Shown: positions 1-8,723 of the stretch, piece by piece
How positions within the stretch are numbered: position 1 is the first letter of the stretch
Layout of the letters: the number at the start of each line of letters is the position of its first letter
Assembly (NCBI GenBank): GCA_951813045.1
Contig: CATOTF010000002.1
Span: 1,240,001-1,304,000 of the forward strand
Direction of reading: 5' to 3'
Source: an uncultured Rhizobiaceae bacterium
GTDB lineage: Bacteria > Pseudomonadota > Alphaproteobacteria > Rhizobiales > Rhizobiaceae
DNA: 64,000 nt
Notes under the pieces: model-generated
Databases searched by the model: none
What the model was told of the DNA's origin: nothing
The model's input: the letters and a program-made list of their open reading frames with translations, nothing else
Position numbers and translations under genes: made by a program

Positions 1-152
1 TGACCATGGATACTGTCCAGCAGGTTCAAAGTCATCTTTTCGCGCAGCAATATGAAGGACTGATCCAAAAGTCCAAGTTGCGTGGCAATAAAGGTGATGG
101 CAAGAACGGCGGAAAGCCGAAAGGGCGTACGAAAAGCAGGTCCAGAAAATGA
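1..152 (+). CDS. secY: SecY protein translocase subunit, C-terminal end (partial)
   Basis: This is the last part of a frame that opens before the window and closes with a TGA overlapping the adk start (ATGA). The visible tail reads TMDTVQQVQSHLFAQQYEGL and then a very basic Lys/Arg/Gly end, which matches the cytoplasmic C-terminus of SecY. SecY is the channel subunit of the SecYEG translocon in the inner membrane. The position directly before adk and rpsM is the usual bacterial order in the spc/alpha ribosomal region. Only about 49 residues are visible, so the call rests on this tail and the neighbours. Confidence 0.9.
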   Translation, partial: TMDTVQQVQSHLFAQQYEGLIQKSKLRGNKGDGKNGGKPKGRTKSRSRK

Positions 153-799
153 GACTAATACTACTGGGGCCTCCCGGGTCTGGTAAGGGTACGCAAGCGC
201 ACCGCCTAATTGAAGAGTATAAAATTCCGCAACTATCAACTGGCGATATGCTGCGCGAGGCAGCGGTTGCTGGTACTGAAACAGGAATTCATGCCAAGAC
301 CATTATGGATGCTGGCAAACTCGTTTCCGACGATGTCGTGAACAAGATTGTATCTGACCGTATCGATGAACCGGATTGTACCAATGGTTTTATTCTGGAC
401 GGCTATCCACGCACATTGACACAGGCTGACGCCGTCGAGGAGATGCTGGCGGGCAAAGGCGTCCAATTGGACGCCGTCGTTGAACTTCGGGTCGATGATG
501 AGGTGCTGGTCGAACGGGTCGCCGGACGATATACCTGTATCAATTGTGGTACAGGTTACCATGATACACTCAATAAGCCGAAAAAGGATGGAGCCTGCGA
601 TAATTGTGGCGGAACGGAGTTTAAGCGTCGGCCCGATGACAATGCAGATGCCATGCGTACACGGTTACAAGTCTACTACAAGGACACATCTCCACTGATC
701 GGTTATTATTATGCCAAGCGTAAATTGAAGCCAGTCGACGGAATGGCTGAGATTGATGATGTCAGTAGGGAAATTCACTCAGTATTGGACTTTGACTAA
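149..799 (+). CDS. adk: Adenylate kinase, long zinc-type
   Basis: Adenylate kinase interconverts ATP+AMP and 2 ADP in the cytoplasm. The 216-residue protein opens with MRLILLGPPGSGKGTQ, a P-loop at residues 7-15, followed by the NMP-binding segment STGDMLR and the DGYPRT motif. The LID domain carries a four-cysteine zinc knuckle (CINC near residue 130 and CDNC about 20 residues later), so this is the long, metal-bearing form. The start overlaps the secY stop by four bases, implying translational coupling. The spacing to rpsM (229 bp) is long and holds a promoter. Confidence 0.97.
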   Translation: MRLILLGPPGSGKGTQAHRLIEEYKIPQLSTGDMLREAAVAGTETGIHAKTIMDAGKLVSDDVVNKIVSDRIDEPDCTNGFILDGYPRTLTQADAVEEMLAGKGVQLDAVVELRVDDEVLVERVAGRYTCINCGTGYHDTLNKPKKDGACDNCGGTEFKRRPDDNADAMRTRLQVYYKDTSPLIGYYYAKRKLKPVDGMAEIDDVSREIHSVLDFD

Positions 800-837
800 A
801 CCTGCTACTTCAATTGAAATTATCATTCGATACCCTG

Positions 838-866
838 TTGACGCGAAAGGGGTTTGGGCTTAGTAC
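838..866 (+). promoter_or_regulatory. Probable promoter of rpsM-rpsK-rpoA-rplQ
   Basis: TTGACG at 838-843 is followed, after a 17-base spacer, by TAGTAC at 861-866. This resembles the alphaproteobacterial housekeeping pattern (CTTGAC, 17 bp, weak -10). It lies in the adk-rpsM gap, about 160 bases before the rpsM start, where an internal promoter for the alpha operon is expected. The -10 is a poor match, so the call is inferential. Confidence 0.5.
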
Positions 867-980
867 GGCTCAACAATTCGCGACATTTTTGCGGTCGGAT
901 TCGGGCATTAATAAATGCACGAAGCGGTCGCTTTCGGGTTTAATGACCTGACAAACGTTCGTTTGTTCGATATTACAACC

Positions 981-1007
981 GCTTACGGAGAGTTCTTTCC
1001 GTAAAGC
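981..1007 (+). promoter_or_regulatory. Leader hairpin before rpsM
   Basis: GCTTACGGA at 981-989 pairs with TCCGTAAAGC (one bulged A) ending at 1007. The hairpin sits directly upstream of the rpsM Shine-Dalgarno (AAGGAG at about 1017) and GTG start. Ribosomal-protein leaders are often structured for autoregulation. I do not recognise this one as a known family, so only the hairpin itself is observed. Confidence 0.3.
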
Positions 1008-1028
1008 TTTGATGCTAAGGAGATCAGC

Positions 1029-1397
1029 GTGGCACGTATCGCTGGCGTAAATATTCCAACTAATAAGCGTACCGTTATTGCGCTTCAATACATTCATGGT
1101 ATCGGGCAAAAAAATGCATCCGAAATCATCGAAAAAGCCAATATTCCAGCAGAGCGTCGGGTTAATCAGCTTTCCGATGCAGAAGTTCTGCAAATTCGTG
1201 AAATCATTGACCGTGATTACATGGTTGAAGGTGATCTTCGTCGCGAAGTATCCATGAACATCAAACGTTTGATGGACCTGGGTTGCTACCGTGGCCTGCG
1301 CCACCACCGCAGCCTGCCTGTTCGTGGTCAACGCACCCACACGAATGCGCGTACGCGTAAAGGTCCTGCAAAAGCGATCGCTGGCAAGAAAAAATAG
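1029..1397 (+). CDS. rpsM: Ribosomal protein S13
   Basis: This 122-residue protein starts [20 protein letters not shown], the hallmark N-terminus of S13, and ends with the basic tail ([21 protein letters not shown]) that contacts tRNA in the head of the 30S subunit. The start is GTG at 1029, preceded by TAAGGAG. Length and motifs are those of the family. It is the first gene after the proposed internal promoter and is followed by rpsK. Confidence 0.97.
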   Translation: MARIAGVNIPTNKRTVIALQYIHGIGQKNASEIIEKANIPAERRVNQLSDAEVLQIREIIDRDYMVEGDLRREVSMNIKRLMDLGCYRGLRHHRSLPVRGQRTHTNARTRKGPAKAIAGKKK

Positions 1398-1496
1398 TAA
1401 TTTCACCGGCCCTGATTTTAGTCTGGCGTTGGTGGGTTTAGCTGCTGGGAGCGGATTTCGCTTAACGGCAGTGTTTGAAATCAAAAAGGAAATAAT

Positions 1497-1886
1497 ATGG
1501 CAAAAGATGCCGCGCGCGTTAAAAGACGCGAACGCAAGAACATCGCCTCAGGCGTTGCTCATGTGAACTCAACATTCAACAACACGATGATCACAATTAC
1601 CGATGCACAGGGAAATACTATTTCCTGGTCGTCTGCCGGTGCTCAAGGCTTTAAGGGCTCGCGTAAGTCTACGCCTTTTGCTGCTCAGGTTGCGGCAGAA
1701 GATGCGGGTAAAAAAGCTCAGGATCACGGTATGAAAACGCTTGAAGTAGAAGTTCGTGGCCCCGGTTCAGGTCGTGAATCTGCGCTGCGTGCTCTTCAAT
1801 CTATCGGTTTTGTAATTACGTCCATTCGCGACGTGACGTCAGTACCCCACAATGGCTGCCGTGCGCGTAAACAGCGCCGCGTTTAA
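1497..1886 (+). CDS. rpsK: Ribosomal protein S11
   Basis: A 129-residue protein of the 30S platform that helps shape the mRNA exit/E-site region. Typical signatures are [17 protein letters not shown] at residues 20-36, [11 protein letters not shown], and the strongly conserved C-terminus [20 protein letters not shown]. It lies 99 bp after rpsM and before rpoA, the standard alpha-operon order. The start has a good Shine-Dalgarno (AAAGGA). Confidence 0.97.
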   Translation: MAKDAARVKRRERKNIASGVAHVNSTFNNTMITITDAQGNTISWSSAGAQGFKGSRKSTPFAAQVAAEDAGKKAQDHGMKTLEVEVRGPGSGRESALRALQSIGFVITSIRDVTSVPHNGCRARKQRRV

Positions 1887-1897
1887 CGCCATATCCG

Positions 1898-1920
1898 GCC
1901 CCGCATCCATCCTACGGGGC
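1898..1920 (+). terminator. Intra-operon hairpin between rpsK and rpoA
   Basis: GCCCCG at 1898-1903 pairs with CGGGGC at 1915-1920 around an 11-base loop. It is followed by only a weak T-containing stretch, so it is more likely an RNA stability or processing element or an attenuator than a full terminator. Confidence 0.4.
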
Positions 1921-1975
1921 TTAAACGTTTGTTGTTGCGATTGGATGGCGACAATTCATTCGGAAGGATTATTCC

Positions 1976-2983
1976 ATGATTCATAGAAACTGGCAGGAAC
2001 TGATCAAGCCAAACAAGCTTGATGTGGATTCACTCGGTACCAAAGGCTCTTTGGTTGCTGAACCACTTGAGCGGGGTTTCGGTCTGACTTTAGGTAATGC
2101 GCTGCGTCGCGTGCTGCTGTCCAGCTTGCAGGGTGCTTCTGTTACGGCTGTGCAGATTGACGGTGTGCTGCATGAATTTTCATCAATTCCCGGCGTCCGC
2201 GAAGATGTAACCGACATCATTTTGAACATCAAAGAACTTGCCATCCGCATGGAGGGCGAGGGCCCCAAGCGCATGGTTGTGCGTAAAGAAGGTGCTGGCG
2301 TTGTTACCGCTGGTGACATTCAAACGGTCGGCGATATTGAAATCCTGAACCCTGAGCTAGTGCTTTGTACACTGGATGATGATGCTGAAATCCGCATGGA
2401 GTTCACCGTCAATACTGGTAAGGGATACGTAGCAGCCGAGCGTAACCGCCCGGAAGATTCACCAATTGGTCTTATTCCAGTAGATAGTCTCTACTCACCT
2501 GTGAGAAAAGTTTCCTACAAAACTGAAAACACGCGTGAAGGTCAGGTTCTTGATTACGATAAACTGACGATGACAGTGGAAACAGATGGTTCGGTAACTC
2601 CAGATGATGCGGTTGCCTATGCAGCGCGTATTCTTCAGGATCAGCTGTCTATTTTCGTGAACTTCGAGGAACCTCAAAAAGAGGTTGTTCAGGAAACTGT
2701 TGCGGAACTGGCGTTCAACCCGGCACTCCTGAAGAAAGTTGACGAGCTCGAGCTCTCTGTTCGTTCCGCCAACTGCCTTAAGAACGATAACATCGTTTAC
2801 ATCGGTGATCTTATCCAGAAGACCGAAGGCGAAATGTTGCGGACACCGAACTTTGGCCGCAAATCGCTTAACGAGATTAAGGAAGTCCTGGCCACAATGG
2901 GACTTCATCTTGGAATGGAAATCCCTGCATGGCCGCCTGAAAACATTGAAGATCTGGCGAAACGCTACGAAGACCAATACTAA
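1976..2983 (+). CDS. rpoA: RNA polymerase alpha subunit
   Basis: The alpha subunit dimerises to nucleate assembly of RNA polymerase, and its C-terminal domain binds UP elements and activators. At 335 residues it has the family length. The N-terminal domain includes [21 protein letters not shown] (residues 40-60) and the C-terminal domain the helix-hairpin-helix region with RSANCLKND and [16 protein letters not shown]. It sits between rpsK and rplQ in the conserved operon order. Confidence 0.98.
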   Translation: MIHRNWQELIKPNKLDVDSLGTKGSLVAEPLERGFGLTLGNALRRVLLSSLQGASVTAVQIDGVLHEFSSIPGVREDVTDIILNIKELAIRMEGEGPKRMVVRKEGAGVVTAGDIQTVGDIEILNPELVLCTLDDDAEIRMEFTVNTGKGYVAAERNRPEDSPIGLIPVDSLYSPVRKVSYKTENTREGQVLDYDKLTMTVETDGSVTPDDAVAYAARILQDQLSIFVNFEEPQKEVVQETVAELAFNPALLKKVDELELSVRSANCLKNDNIVYIGDLIQKTEGEMLRTPNFGRKSLNEIKEVLATMGLHLGMEIPAWPPENIEDLAKRYEDQY

Positions 2984-2993
2984 TTTACAACAG

Positions 2994-3021
2994 ACCCCGG
3001 GCTTAAGTCCTAGGCCGGGGT
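2994..3021 (+). terminator. Intra-operon hairpin between rpoA and rplQ
   Basis: ACCCCGG at 2994-3000 pairs with CCGGGGT at 3015-3021. It sits about 20 bases before the rplQ start and has no T-tract. An attenuating or mRNA-processing role is plausible. Confidence 0.35.
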
Positions 3022-3042
3022 TATCCCTTAAGGAGAAGGCAT

Positions 3043-3489
3043 ATGAGACACCGTAAACAAGGGCGTAAGCTCAACCGCACACAAAGCCACCGCAAAGCCA
3101 TGTTCATGAACATGTCGGTTTCGCTTTTGACCCACGAGCAAATCGTAACAACCCTGCCAAAAGCTAAAGAGCTTCGCGCAGTGGTCGACAAGCTGATCAC
3201 CCTTGGCAAGCGCGGCGATCTTCACGCCCGTCGTCAGGCACTTTCACAATTGCAAAGCAATCCAACAGTTCAAAAACTGTTTTCTACGTTGGCAGAGCGT
3301 TATAAAGAACGCCCCGGTGGTTATACCCGTGTTCTCAAAGCTGGTTTCCGTTACGGTGACAATGCACCAATGGCAGTCATTGAACTAGTTGACCGTGATC
3401 CGGATGCAAAAGGCAAAGCTGATCGTGAACGCATGGAAGCGGAAGAAGCTGATGCCCCGGCAACCGAAAACGCAGAAGCTGCTGCGTAA
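3043..3489 (+). CDS. rplQ: Ribosomal protein L17
   Basis: L17 is a 50S protein near the polypeptide exit tunnel. The protein starts [20 protein letters not shown] and contains [16 protein letters not shown] and [27 protein letters not shown], all diagnostic. The 148-residue length includes an acidic, Ala/Glu-rich C-terminal extension beyond the core of about 117 residues, as seen in other alphaproteobacteria. It is the last gene of the operon and is followed by a terminator. Confidence 0.97.
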   Translation: MRHRKQGRKLNRTQSHRKAMFMNMSVSLLTHEQIVTTLPKAKELRAVVDKLITLGKRGDLHARRQALSQLQSNPTVQKLFSTLAERYKERPGGYTRVLKAGFRYGDNAPMAVIELVDRDPDAKGKADRERMEAEEADAPATENAEAAA

Positions 3490-3510
3490 ATTCAATCGAC
3501 TATGATTGGG

Positions 3511-3538
3511 AAAGGCGGTCGAATGGCCGCCTTTTTTT
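3511..3538 (+). terminator. Rho-independent terminator of the ribosomal operon
   Basis: AAAGGCGG at 3511-3518 pairs with CCGCCTTT, followed by a run of seven T (about 3532-3538). It directly follows the rplQ stop and is a textbook intrinsic terminator. Confidence 0.85.
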
Positions 3539-3718
3539 AATTCCAAAAATTGAATTGAATACATTGACGATGCGTAAGCAGGTGATTTCTGTGGGTGATA
3601 TACTTTGATACCCGCCTGTAAATTGTATTTGTCTGGCCGTTCTATATGGTCAATTGAATAATTGAGGGCTGTTTCACGTATTCGTGAAATGGCTCTTTTT
3701 GATTCTATAGGGCTGCCG

Positions 3719-4735
3719 ATGAAACGTATTTTGGTCACTGGTGTATCGGGTTTTGTCGCTGGGCATGTAGCCTTGGAATTGCTCAAACGCGGATATAGCG
3801 TTAGGGGCACAGTGCGTGATTTGAACAAGGCGAAACTAAGTCAGCAAACATTGACTGCACATGGGGCTGATGTTTCTAAACTTGCGTTTTCCGAATTGGA
3901 ATTGGAAGATGATGATGGTTGGGCTGAAGCCATGCGGGATATATGTGCCGTAATTCACACGGCGTCACCGTTCCCGATGGACGAGCCAGATGATAAAATG
4001 GCTCTCGTTCCAGCTGCTAGAGATGGCACGTTGCGGGTGCTCCGTCACGCCAGGGTGGCCGGAATAGCCAAAGTGGTCATGACTTCCTCAACTGTTGCTG
4101 TGACGAATAACCTCCACAAACCGAAAGGTTTTGTGTTTAATGAAAGCAACTGGTCGAATACTGAAGGGAATAATATTCGCGCCTATGCGGTGTCAAAAAC
4201 TCTTGCAGAACAGGCCGCCTGGGATGATGTGAAGAAGCACGGTGGCCCTGACTTGGTCGTTATTAATCCAAGTTTTGTGGTTGGGCCGATGCTGAATGTG
4301 TCACTTGGCACATCAGCAACATTGATTAAACAATTCTTCGAGGGCAAGTTTCCCGCGGTGCCGGAATTGTGTTTTGGTGTTGTAGACGTTCGTGATGTTG
4401 CAATAGCACATGTTAATGCGATGGAGCGGGAAGAAGCCAACGGAAAGCGATTTATTGCAGCTGGTGGTACCCGGTTGATGATGGAAATTGTTTCAGCACT
4501 AAAGTCTGAATTCCCCGAAAAATCCAAAAAACTGCCCAAGTTTCAGGCACCAAAGCTCATGATACAATTGCTCGCCATGTTTCAAAGTTCGGTGAAAGGG
4601 ATTTTGCCGGAAGTTGGAAATATCTACGAACTGGATACGTCTGCAGCTCAAGAAACATTAGGAATTAAGTTTAGATCCCCTGAAGAGGCATTGACGGCGA
4701 TGGGCAAAAGTCTGATTGATCATAAACTGATTTAG
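3719..4735 (+). CDS. NAD(P)-dependent epimerase/dihydroflavonol-reductase-like protein
   Basis: An extended short-chain dehydrogenase/reductase of 338 residues. It begins MKRILVTGVSGFVAGH with a Rossmann glycine motif, has a TSS segment at the catalytic Ser position and the YAVSK motif (Tyr/Lys catalytic pair). This layout fits dihydroflavonol-4-reductase-like or aldehyde-reductase-like enzymes of unknown bacterial substrate. The frame stays open 19 codons further upstream, but the ATG at 3719 fits the family N-terminus. The 230 bp before it hold an inverted repeat, TTTCACG/CGTGAAA, at about 3672-3689. No functional link to the neighbours is evident. Confidence 0.75.
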   Translation: MKRILVTGVSGFVAGHVALELLKRGYSVRGTVRDLNKAKLSQQTLTAHGADVSKLAFSELELEDDDGWAEAMRDICAVIHTASPFPMDEPDDKMALVPAARDGTLRVLRHARVAGIAKVVMTSSTVAVTNNLHKPKGFVFNESNWSNTEGNNIRAYAVSKTLAEQAAWDDVKKHGGPDLVVINPSFVVGPMLNVSLGTSATLIKQFFEGKFPAVPELCFGVVDVRDVAIAHVNAMEREEANGKRFIAAGGTRLMMEIVSALKSEFPEKSKKLPKFQAPKLMIQLLAMFQSSVKGILPEVGNIYELDTSAAQETLGIKFRSPEEALTAMGKSLIDHKLI

Positions 4736-4831
4736 TAATTTTTGATCACTGTGTTTTGTTGGTTGAATCATGCGACTGTAGTTCATTATCCCTATATCGG
4801 TAAAATAATGCACGTTCATTGGAGAATCGCA

Positions 4832-6274
4832 GTGTCCAATAAAGCTGTTATACTATTTGTTGGCGCGTTATTGTGCGCAGCCAGTGTGATGTCACCCTCG
4901 CAAGCGCAGGATAAAGGTGCGCTACGAGGTAGCAACGAGGCGGTTCGTACTGTTCCAGAGAACCGTGCTCAATTCCAATTCTCTTTTGCGCCACTGGTGA
5001 AAGCTCTCTCTCCATCGGTGGTCAACGTATACGCAGCACGGCAGGAAACACGACGTAGTTCCCCTTTTGCGGGTGATCCATTTTTCGATCGTTTTTTTGG
5101 TCGGCAATTTAACGGTCGAAACCGGCAAAGGATTTCTCGGTCACTTGGTTCGGGCGTAATTGTTGGTAGCGACGGCATAATCATCACAAACCACCATGTG
5201 ATTGAAAATGCTGACCAAGTTAAGGTTGCCTTATCAGACGGCAGAGAGTTCGAAGCCCAGATAGAACTGATTGATAAACGGTCAGATTTGGCTGTCCTGA
5301 AGATTGAACCTGAAGAAGTTCTTCCGCAGGTTGAGTTAGGCGATTCCGAAGATCTACTGGTGGGTGATCTTGTTTTGGCGATTGGCAATCCATTTGGTGT
5401 CGGCCAGACTGTAACCAGCGGCATTGTGTCTGCCATTGCCCGCAGTCAAAACGGCGTCAATGATTTTGGTTTTTTCATTCAAACCGATGCGTCTATCAAT
5501 CCAGGTAATTCTGGTGGAGCGCTGGTTGATATGGATGGCCGTTTGATTGGCATCAATACAGCAATCTTTTCGCGTTCGGGCGGCTCAAATGGCATTGGTT
5601 TTGCGGTCCCTTCTAATATGGTGCGTGTTGTGTTGGAAAGTGTCCGGCAGGGTAGTGATACTCTTATGCGCCCCTGGGTGGGAGCGAAGTTTCAATCTGT
5701 CACCGCAGATATTGCAGAGTCTCTTGGTCTTCCAGGTCCCACCGGTGCGCTTATAGCGGGTGTTTCCCCGGGCAGTCCCGCTGCACGGGCCGGGTTGATA
5801 CCCGGCGATATTATTCTTTCAATTGACGGTAAGAAAGTGCCTCACGTTGATGCGCTTGGTTACAGATTGACGACTGCCGGAATCGGCAGAAATACTAAAA
5901 TCCAGGTTCTCTCAAGGAATACGACACGGGAGCTTGAACTGGAACTTGCGGTTGCGCCAGAAACACCTGAACGCGACGCGCGCATAGTTGATGGCCGGAC
6001 GCCATTTACCGGCATGACGGTGGCGAACCTTTCCCCTCGCGTTGCACTGGAACTGGAGTTGGATACGTCCAAGTCGGGTGTTGTGATACAATCTGTCAGG
6101 GCAAGAAGCAGCGCGGCACGTTTCGGGTTTCGTTCAAAGGATATTTTGGTTGAGATAAATGGGGAAACGGTATCCGATACCCAAACATTTATTGATATTG
6201 TATCTAGCAGATATTCCAGTTGGGAATATGTACTGGAGCGTAATGGTCGGCGCCAATTGCGCAGGATTCGTTAA
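4832..6274 (+). CDS. DegP/DegQ (HtrA) periplasmic serine protease
   Basis: A Do-family protease/chaperone for misfolded envelope proteins. From the GTG at 4832 (GGAG eight bases upstream) the protein is 480 residues with a signal peptide ending in PSQAQ. The catalytic triad is visible: His in TNHHVIENA (about 122), Asp in KRSDLAVL (about 152) and Ser in INPGNSGGAL (about 227). Two PDZ domains follow (about 255-345 and 370-475), with SPGSPAARAGLIPGDII in the first. The frame is open from 4742, but the longer N-terminus is not signal-like. The gene is followed closely by rarA. Confidence 0.9.
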   Translation: MSNKAVILFVGALLCAASVMSPSQAQDKGALRGSNEAVRTVPENRAQFQFSFAPLVKALSPSVVNVYAARQETRRSSPFAGDPFFDRFFGRQFNGRNRQRISRSLGSGVIVGSDGIIITNHHVIENADQVKVALSDGREFEAQIELIDKRSDLAVLKIEPEEVLPQVELGDSEDLLVGDLVLAIGNPFGVGQTVTSGIVSAIARSQNGVNDFGFFIQTDASINPGNSGGALVDMDGRLIGINTAIFSRSGGSNGIGFAVPSNMVRVVLESVRQGSDTLMRPWVGAKFQSVTADIAESLGLPGPTGALIAGVSPGSPAARAGLIPGDIILSIDGKKVPHVDALGYRLTTAGIGRNTKIQVLSRNTTRELELELAVAPETPERDARIVDGRTPFTGMTVANLSPRVALELELDTSKSGVVIQSVRARSSAARFGFRSKDILVEINGETVSDTQTFIDIVSSRYSSWEYVLERNGRRQLRRIR

Positions 6275-6314
6275 CTTCATACAGCGACGTCTGTTCTGTA
6301 ATTCGAGGTAGCCT

Positions 6315-7628
6315 GTGGTTGATTTATTTGGAGAATCATTGGCTGAAGCTTCTGCTGCCACAAAACGACCATTGGCCGACCGTTTAAGGCCAAGGCAGCT
6401 GGATGAGATCGTTGGACAGGATCATCTTGTCGGAGGAAATGGTGTTGTTACCCGAATGCTGGAGGCCGAAAGCCTTGGTAGCATGGTATTCTGGGGCCCA
6501 CCCGGTACGGGTAAGACAACACTGGCGCGGCTTCTTGCCCATCAGGGAGCACATCATTTTGAGCAAATTTCTGCAATATTTTCCGGCGTTGCCGACCTTA
6601 AAAAGGTGTTTGAATCGGCTCGATTGAGAGCCTCGAATGGCAGCAGAACCCTGTTGTTTGTTGATGAGATTCACCGTTTCAACCGAGCTCAACAGGATTC
6701 ATTTCTGCCGGTCATGGAAGATGGCACGATTACACTGGTCGGGGCGACCACGGAAAACCCGTCGTTTGAATTAAATGCTGCGGTCTTGTCGCGCGCGCGG
6801 GTCCTGACTTTTCAGTCTCATGATCGAGAGAGCTTAACTAAGTTGATGAAACGGGCAGAAGAGATCGAGGGACGCGAACTCCCCCTTGATGAAGAAGCGC
6901 GTGAAGTTTTAATCCGCATGTCGGATGGCGACGGCAGAGCCATACTAACACTATGTGAGGAGGCCTGGCGCGCCGCGCGGGAAGGGGAGGTGTTTTCCGC
7001 CAAGGAACTGCAGGATGTACTGCAGCGGCGGGCGCCAATATACGACAAAGGCCAGGATGGCCATTATAACCTTATTTCGGCACTTCATAAATCCGTGCGC
7101 GGTTCTGATCCTGATGCTTCGCTCTATTATCTCGCGCGCATGTTCGATGCTGGTGAAGATCCACTGTTTTTGGGGCGGCGATTGGTCCGCATGGCCAGTG
7201 AAGATATCGGTATGGCAGACCCGCAGGCTCTGGTTGTCGCTAACGCAGCTAAGGACTCCTACGAATTCCTTGGTTCGCCGGAAGGGGAACTGGCATTGGC
7301 ACAGGCCTGCGTTTATCTGGCGACGGCGCCTAAATCCAACGCCGTTTATGTGGCTTATAAAGCTGCGCGATCAATGGCCAAAAAAGAGGGTTCGCTGCCA
7401 CCCCCAAAACACATTCTAAATGCCCCCACAAAACTTATGAAGGATGAGGGGTATGGGGATGATTATCATTATGATCACAACCACCCCGACGCATTTTCAG
7501 GGCAGGATTACTTTCCAGAAAAACTGGGGCGTCAAAAATTTTATGATCCGGTTGACCGGGGTTTTGAACGAGATATCGGAAATCGCTTGGAATATTGGGA
7601 AAAACTTCGTGGCGAACGGGGGAAATAG
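6315..7628 (+). CDS. rarA: Replication-associated recombination protein A (AAA+ ATPase)
   Basis: RarA/MgsA acts at stalled replication forks together with single-strand-binding protein. The 437-residue protein has the N-terminal KRPLADRLRPRQLDEIVGQDHL, Walker A GPPGTGKTTLA, Walker B LLFVDEIHRFN, sensor 1 GATTENPSFE and the C-terminal MgsA domain (AYKAARSMAKKEGSLPPPKH). The start is GTG with GAGG upstream. It lies 40 bp after the protease, the same neighbourhood seen in many Hyphomicrobiales. Confidence 0.95.
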   Translation: MVDLFGESLAEASAATKRPLADRLRPRQLDEIVGQDHLVGGNGVVTRMLEAESLGSMVFWGPPGTGKTTLARLLAHQGAHHFEQISAIFSGVADLKKVFESARLRASNGSRTLLFVDEIHRFNRAQQDSFLPVMEDGTITLVGATTENPSFELNAAVLSRARVLTFQSHDRESLTKLMKRAEEIEGRELPLDEEAREVLIRMSDGDGRAILTLCEEAWRAAREGEVFSAKELQDVLQRRAPIYDKGQDGHYNLISALHKSVRGSDPDASLYYLARMFDAGEDPLFLGRRLVRMASEDIGMADPQALVVANAAKDSYEFLGSPEGELALAQACVYLATAPKSNAVYVAYKAARSMAKKEGSLPPPKHILNAPTKLMKDEGYGDDYHYDHNHPDAFSGQDYFPEKLGRQKFYDPVDRGFERDIGNRLEYWEKLRGERGK

Positions 7629-7749
7629 CCGGGAAAAAGTGCGTTTCGTTTTATAAATATGGCTTCGACCCGCTTGATCTCATATTTTATCCAATCTGGC
7701 GGCAGAAATTGGTATCGCTAATCCTAAAGGAAAACGTGTGCGACACGCG

Positions 7750-8220
7750 TTAAGTCGTTGGTACAAGTTTCTTTGGCGGAGTGTTTTTAGAACCTGATTT
7801 GGATTTTCTGCTGGGTTTGGATCCGTTGGATGATAATTCTATGTTGACCGGGTTAGGATAGTGGTCTTTCGAAGCACCCGTTGCCGCATCGACACCGATT
7901 CCGATAATGCCGCCTACTAATACGTTGCCAGCCAATCCTGCAGCCCCTTTATTGGAAACTTTTGTGCCGACATGAACGGTTTGTGATTCAAATCCGGGTT
8001 TGGATACAGTCACGCCAAATGATTCCTTCCGCGGAACCTTAACGACGCAGGGGCTGCCATTGCATTTATGGTTCAATGTGGTGGTAACCTTGGCGTCAGA
8101 CGGGCCGTAGTTGATGACTACATCTTCAGATGTTCCGCGGGTAACTGTGGCACATGAACTGGTGAGAGCCGCGATCAAAAGTGCAGCGCAATTGGATTTG
8201 GTAATCATCATAAAGCCCAC
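7750..8220 (-). CDS. Putative outer-membrane lipoprotein with PEGA-like domain
   Basis: A 156-residue protein with a lipoprotein signal peptide ending in the lipobox LTSSC, so it should be lipidated on that Cys and anchored in the envelope. The middle part (CVVKVPRKESFGVTVSKPGFESQTVHV) resembles a PEGA beta-domain, and a glycine-rich hydrophobic stretch follows (AAGLAGNVLVGGIIGIGVDAATGA). Two cysteines, in KCNGSPC, may form a disulfide. The tail is Lys/Ser-rich. The function is unknown. It is convergent with rarA and divergent from crcB. Confidence 0.6.
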   Translation of the reverse strand: MGFMMITKSNCAALLIAALTSSCATVTRGTSEDVVINYGPSDAKVTTTLNHKCNGSPCVVKVPRKESFGVTVSKPGFESQTVHVGTKVSNKGAAGLAGNVLVGGIIGIGVDAATGASKDHYPNPVNIELSSNGSKPSRKSKSGSKNTPPKKLVPTT

Positions 8221-8335
8221 AAAGCATCAATGATTGATCGTTAGCACTGCTAAAATCTGGTATACAAGAAGGAATTTCGATTGCTCACACATTGAACCGG
8301 TAGCGTTGGTGTCGACATTGGTCTACATCCCGCAC

Positions 8336-8713
8336 ATGACACAGGCTTTACTCATATTTATTGGTGGTGGACTGGGTGCAACCGGTCGGCATTTGGTGGG
8401 CGTAGCGGCGCTTCGCCAGTTCGGCCCGGCTTTCCCCTACGGTACACTCATCGTCAATGTTCTCGGGTCGCTGTTGATGGGGCTGTTTATTGGTTGGCTT
8501 GTAAAACGAGGTGGCAGCAATGATCTGCGGCTGTTCCTTGCAACCGGTGTACTGGGTGGTTTCACCACGTTCTCTGCGTTTTCACTTGATGTTGCAAACC
8601 TTTGGGAAAAAGGATCGGGTGGCCCAGCGTTCATCTATGCGACAGGAACCGTTGTTGCGTGCGTCGTTGCAATATTTGCCGGGCTTTGGTTTTCGCGACA
8701 GTTAGTAAGTTAG
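8336..8713 (+). CDS. crcB: Fluoride ion channel CrcB/Fluc
   Basis: Fluc channels form dual-topology dimers that export fluoride through the inner membrane. The 125-residue protein (start ATG at 8336) has four hydrophobic helices, the N-terminal GGGLGATGRHLVG motif, the GTLIVNVLGS segment with its conserved Asn and the GGFTTFSAFSLD break region. The frame is open upstream to 8234, but those residues are not membrane-like. I see no fluoride riboswitch in the 115 bp upstream. The next gene begins 10 bp downstream. Confidence 0.92.
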   Translation: MTQALLIFIGGGLGATGRHLVGVAALRQFGPAFPYGTLIVNVLGSLLMGLFIGWLVKRGGSNDLRLFLATGVLGGFTTFSAFSLDVANLWEKGSGGPAFIYATGTVVACVVAIFAGLWFSRQLVS

Positions 8714-8723
8714 AAAATAAAAT

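Noticed and set aside
8221-8335. Fluoride riboswitch before crcB
   Set aside because: I looked for the conserved fluoride aptamer motifs and did not find them.
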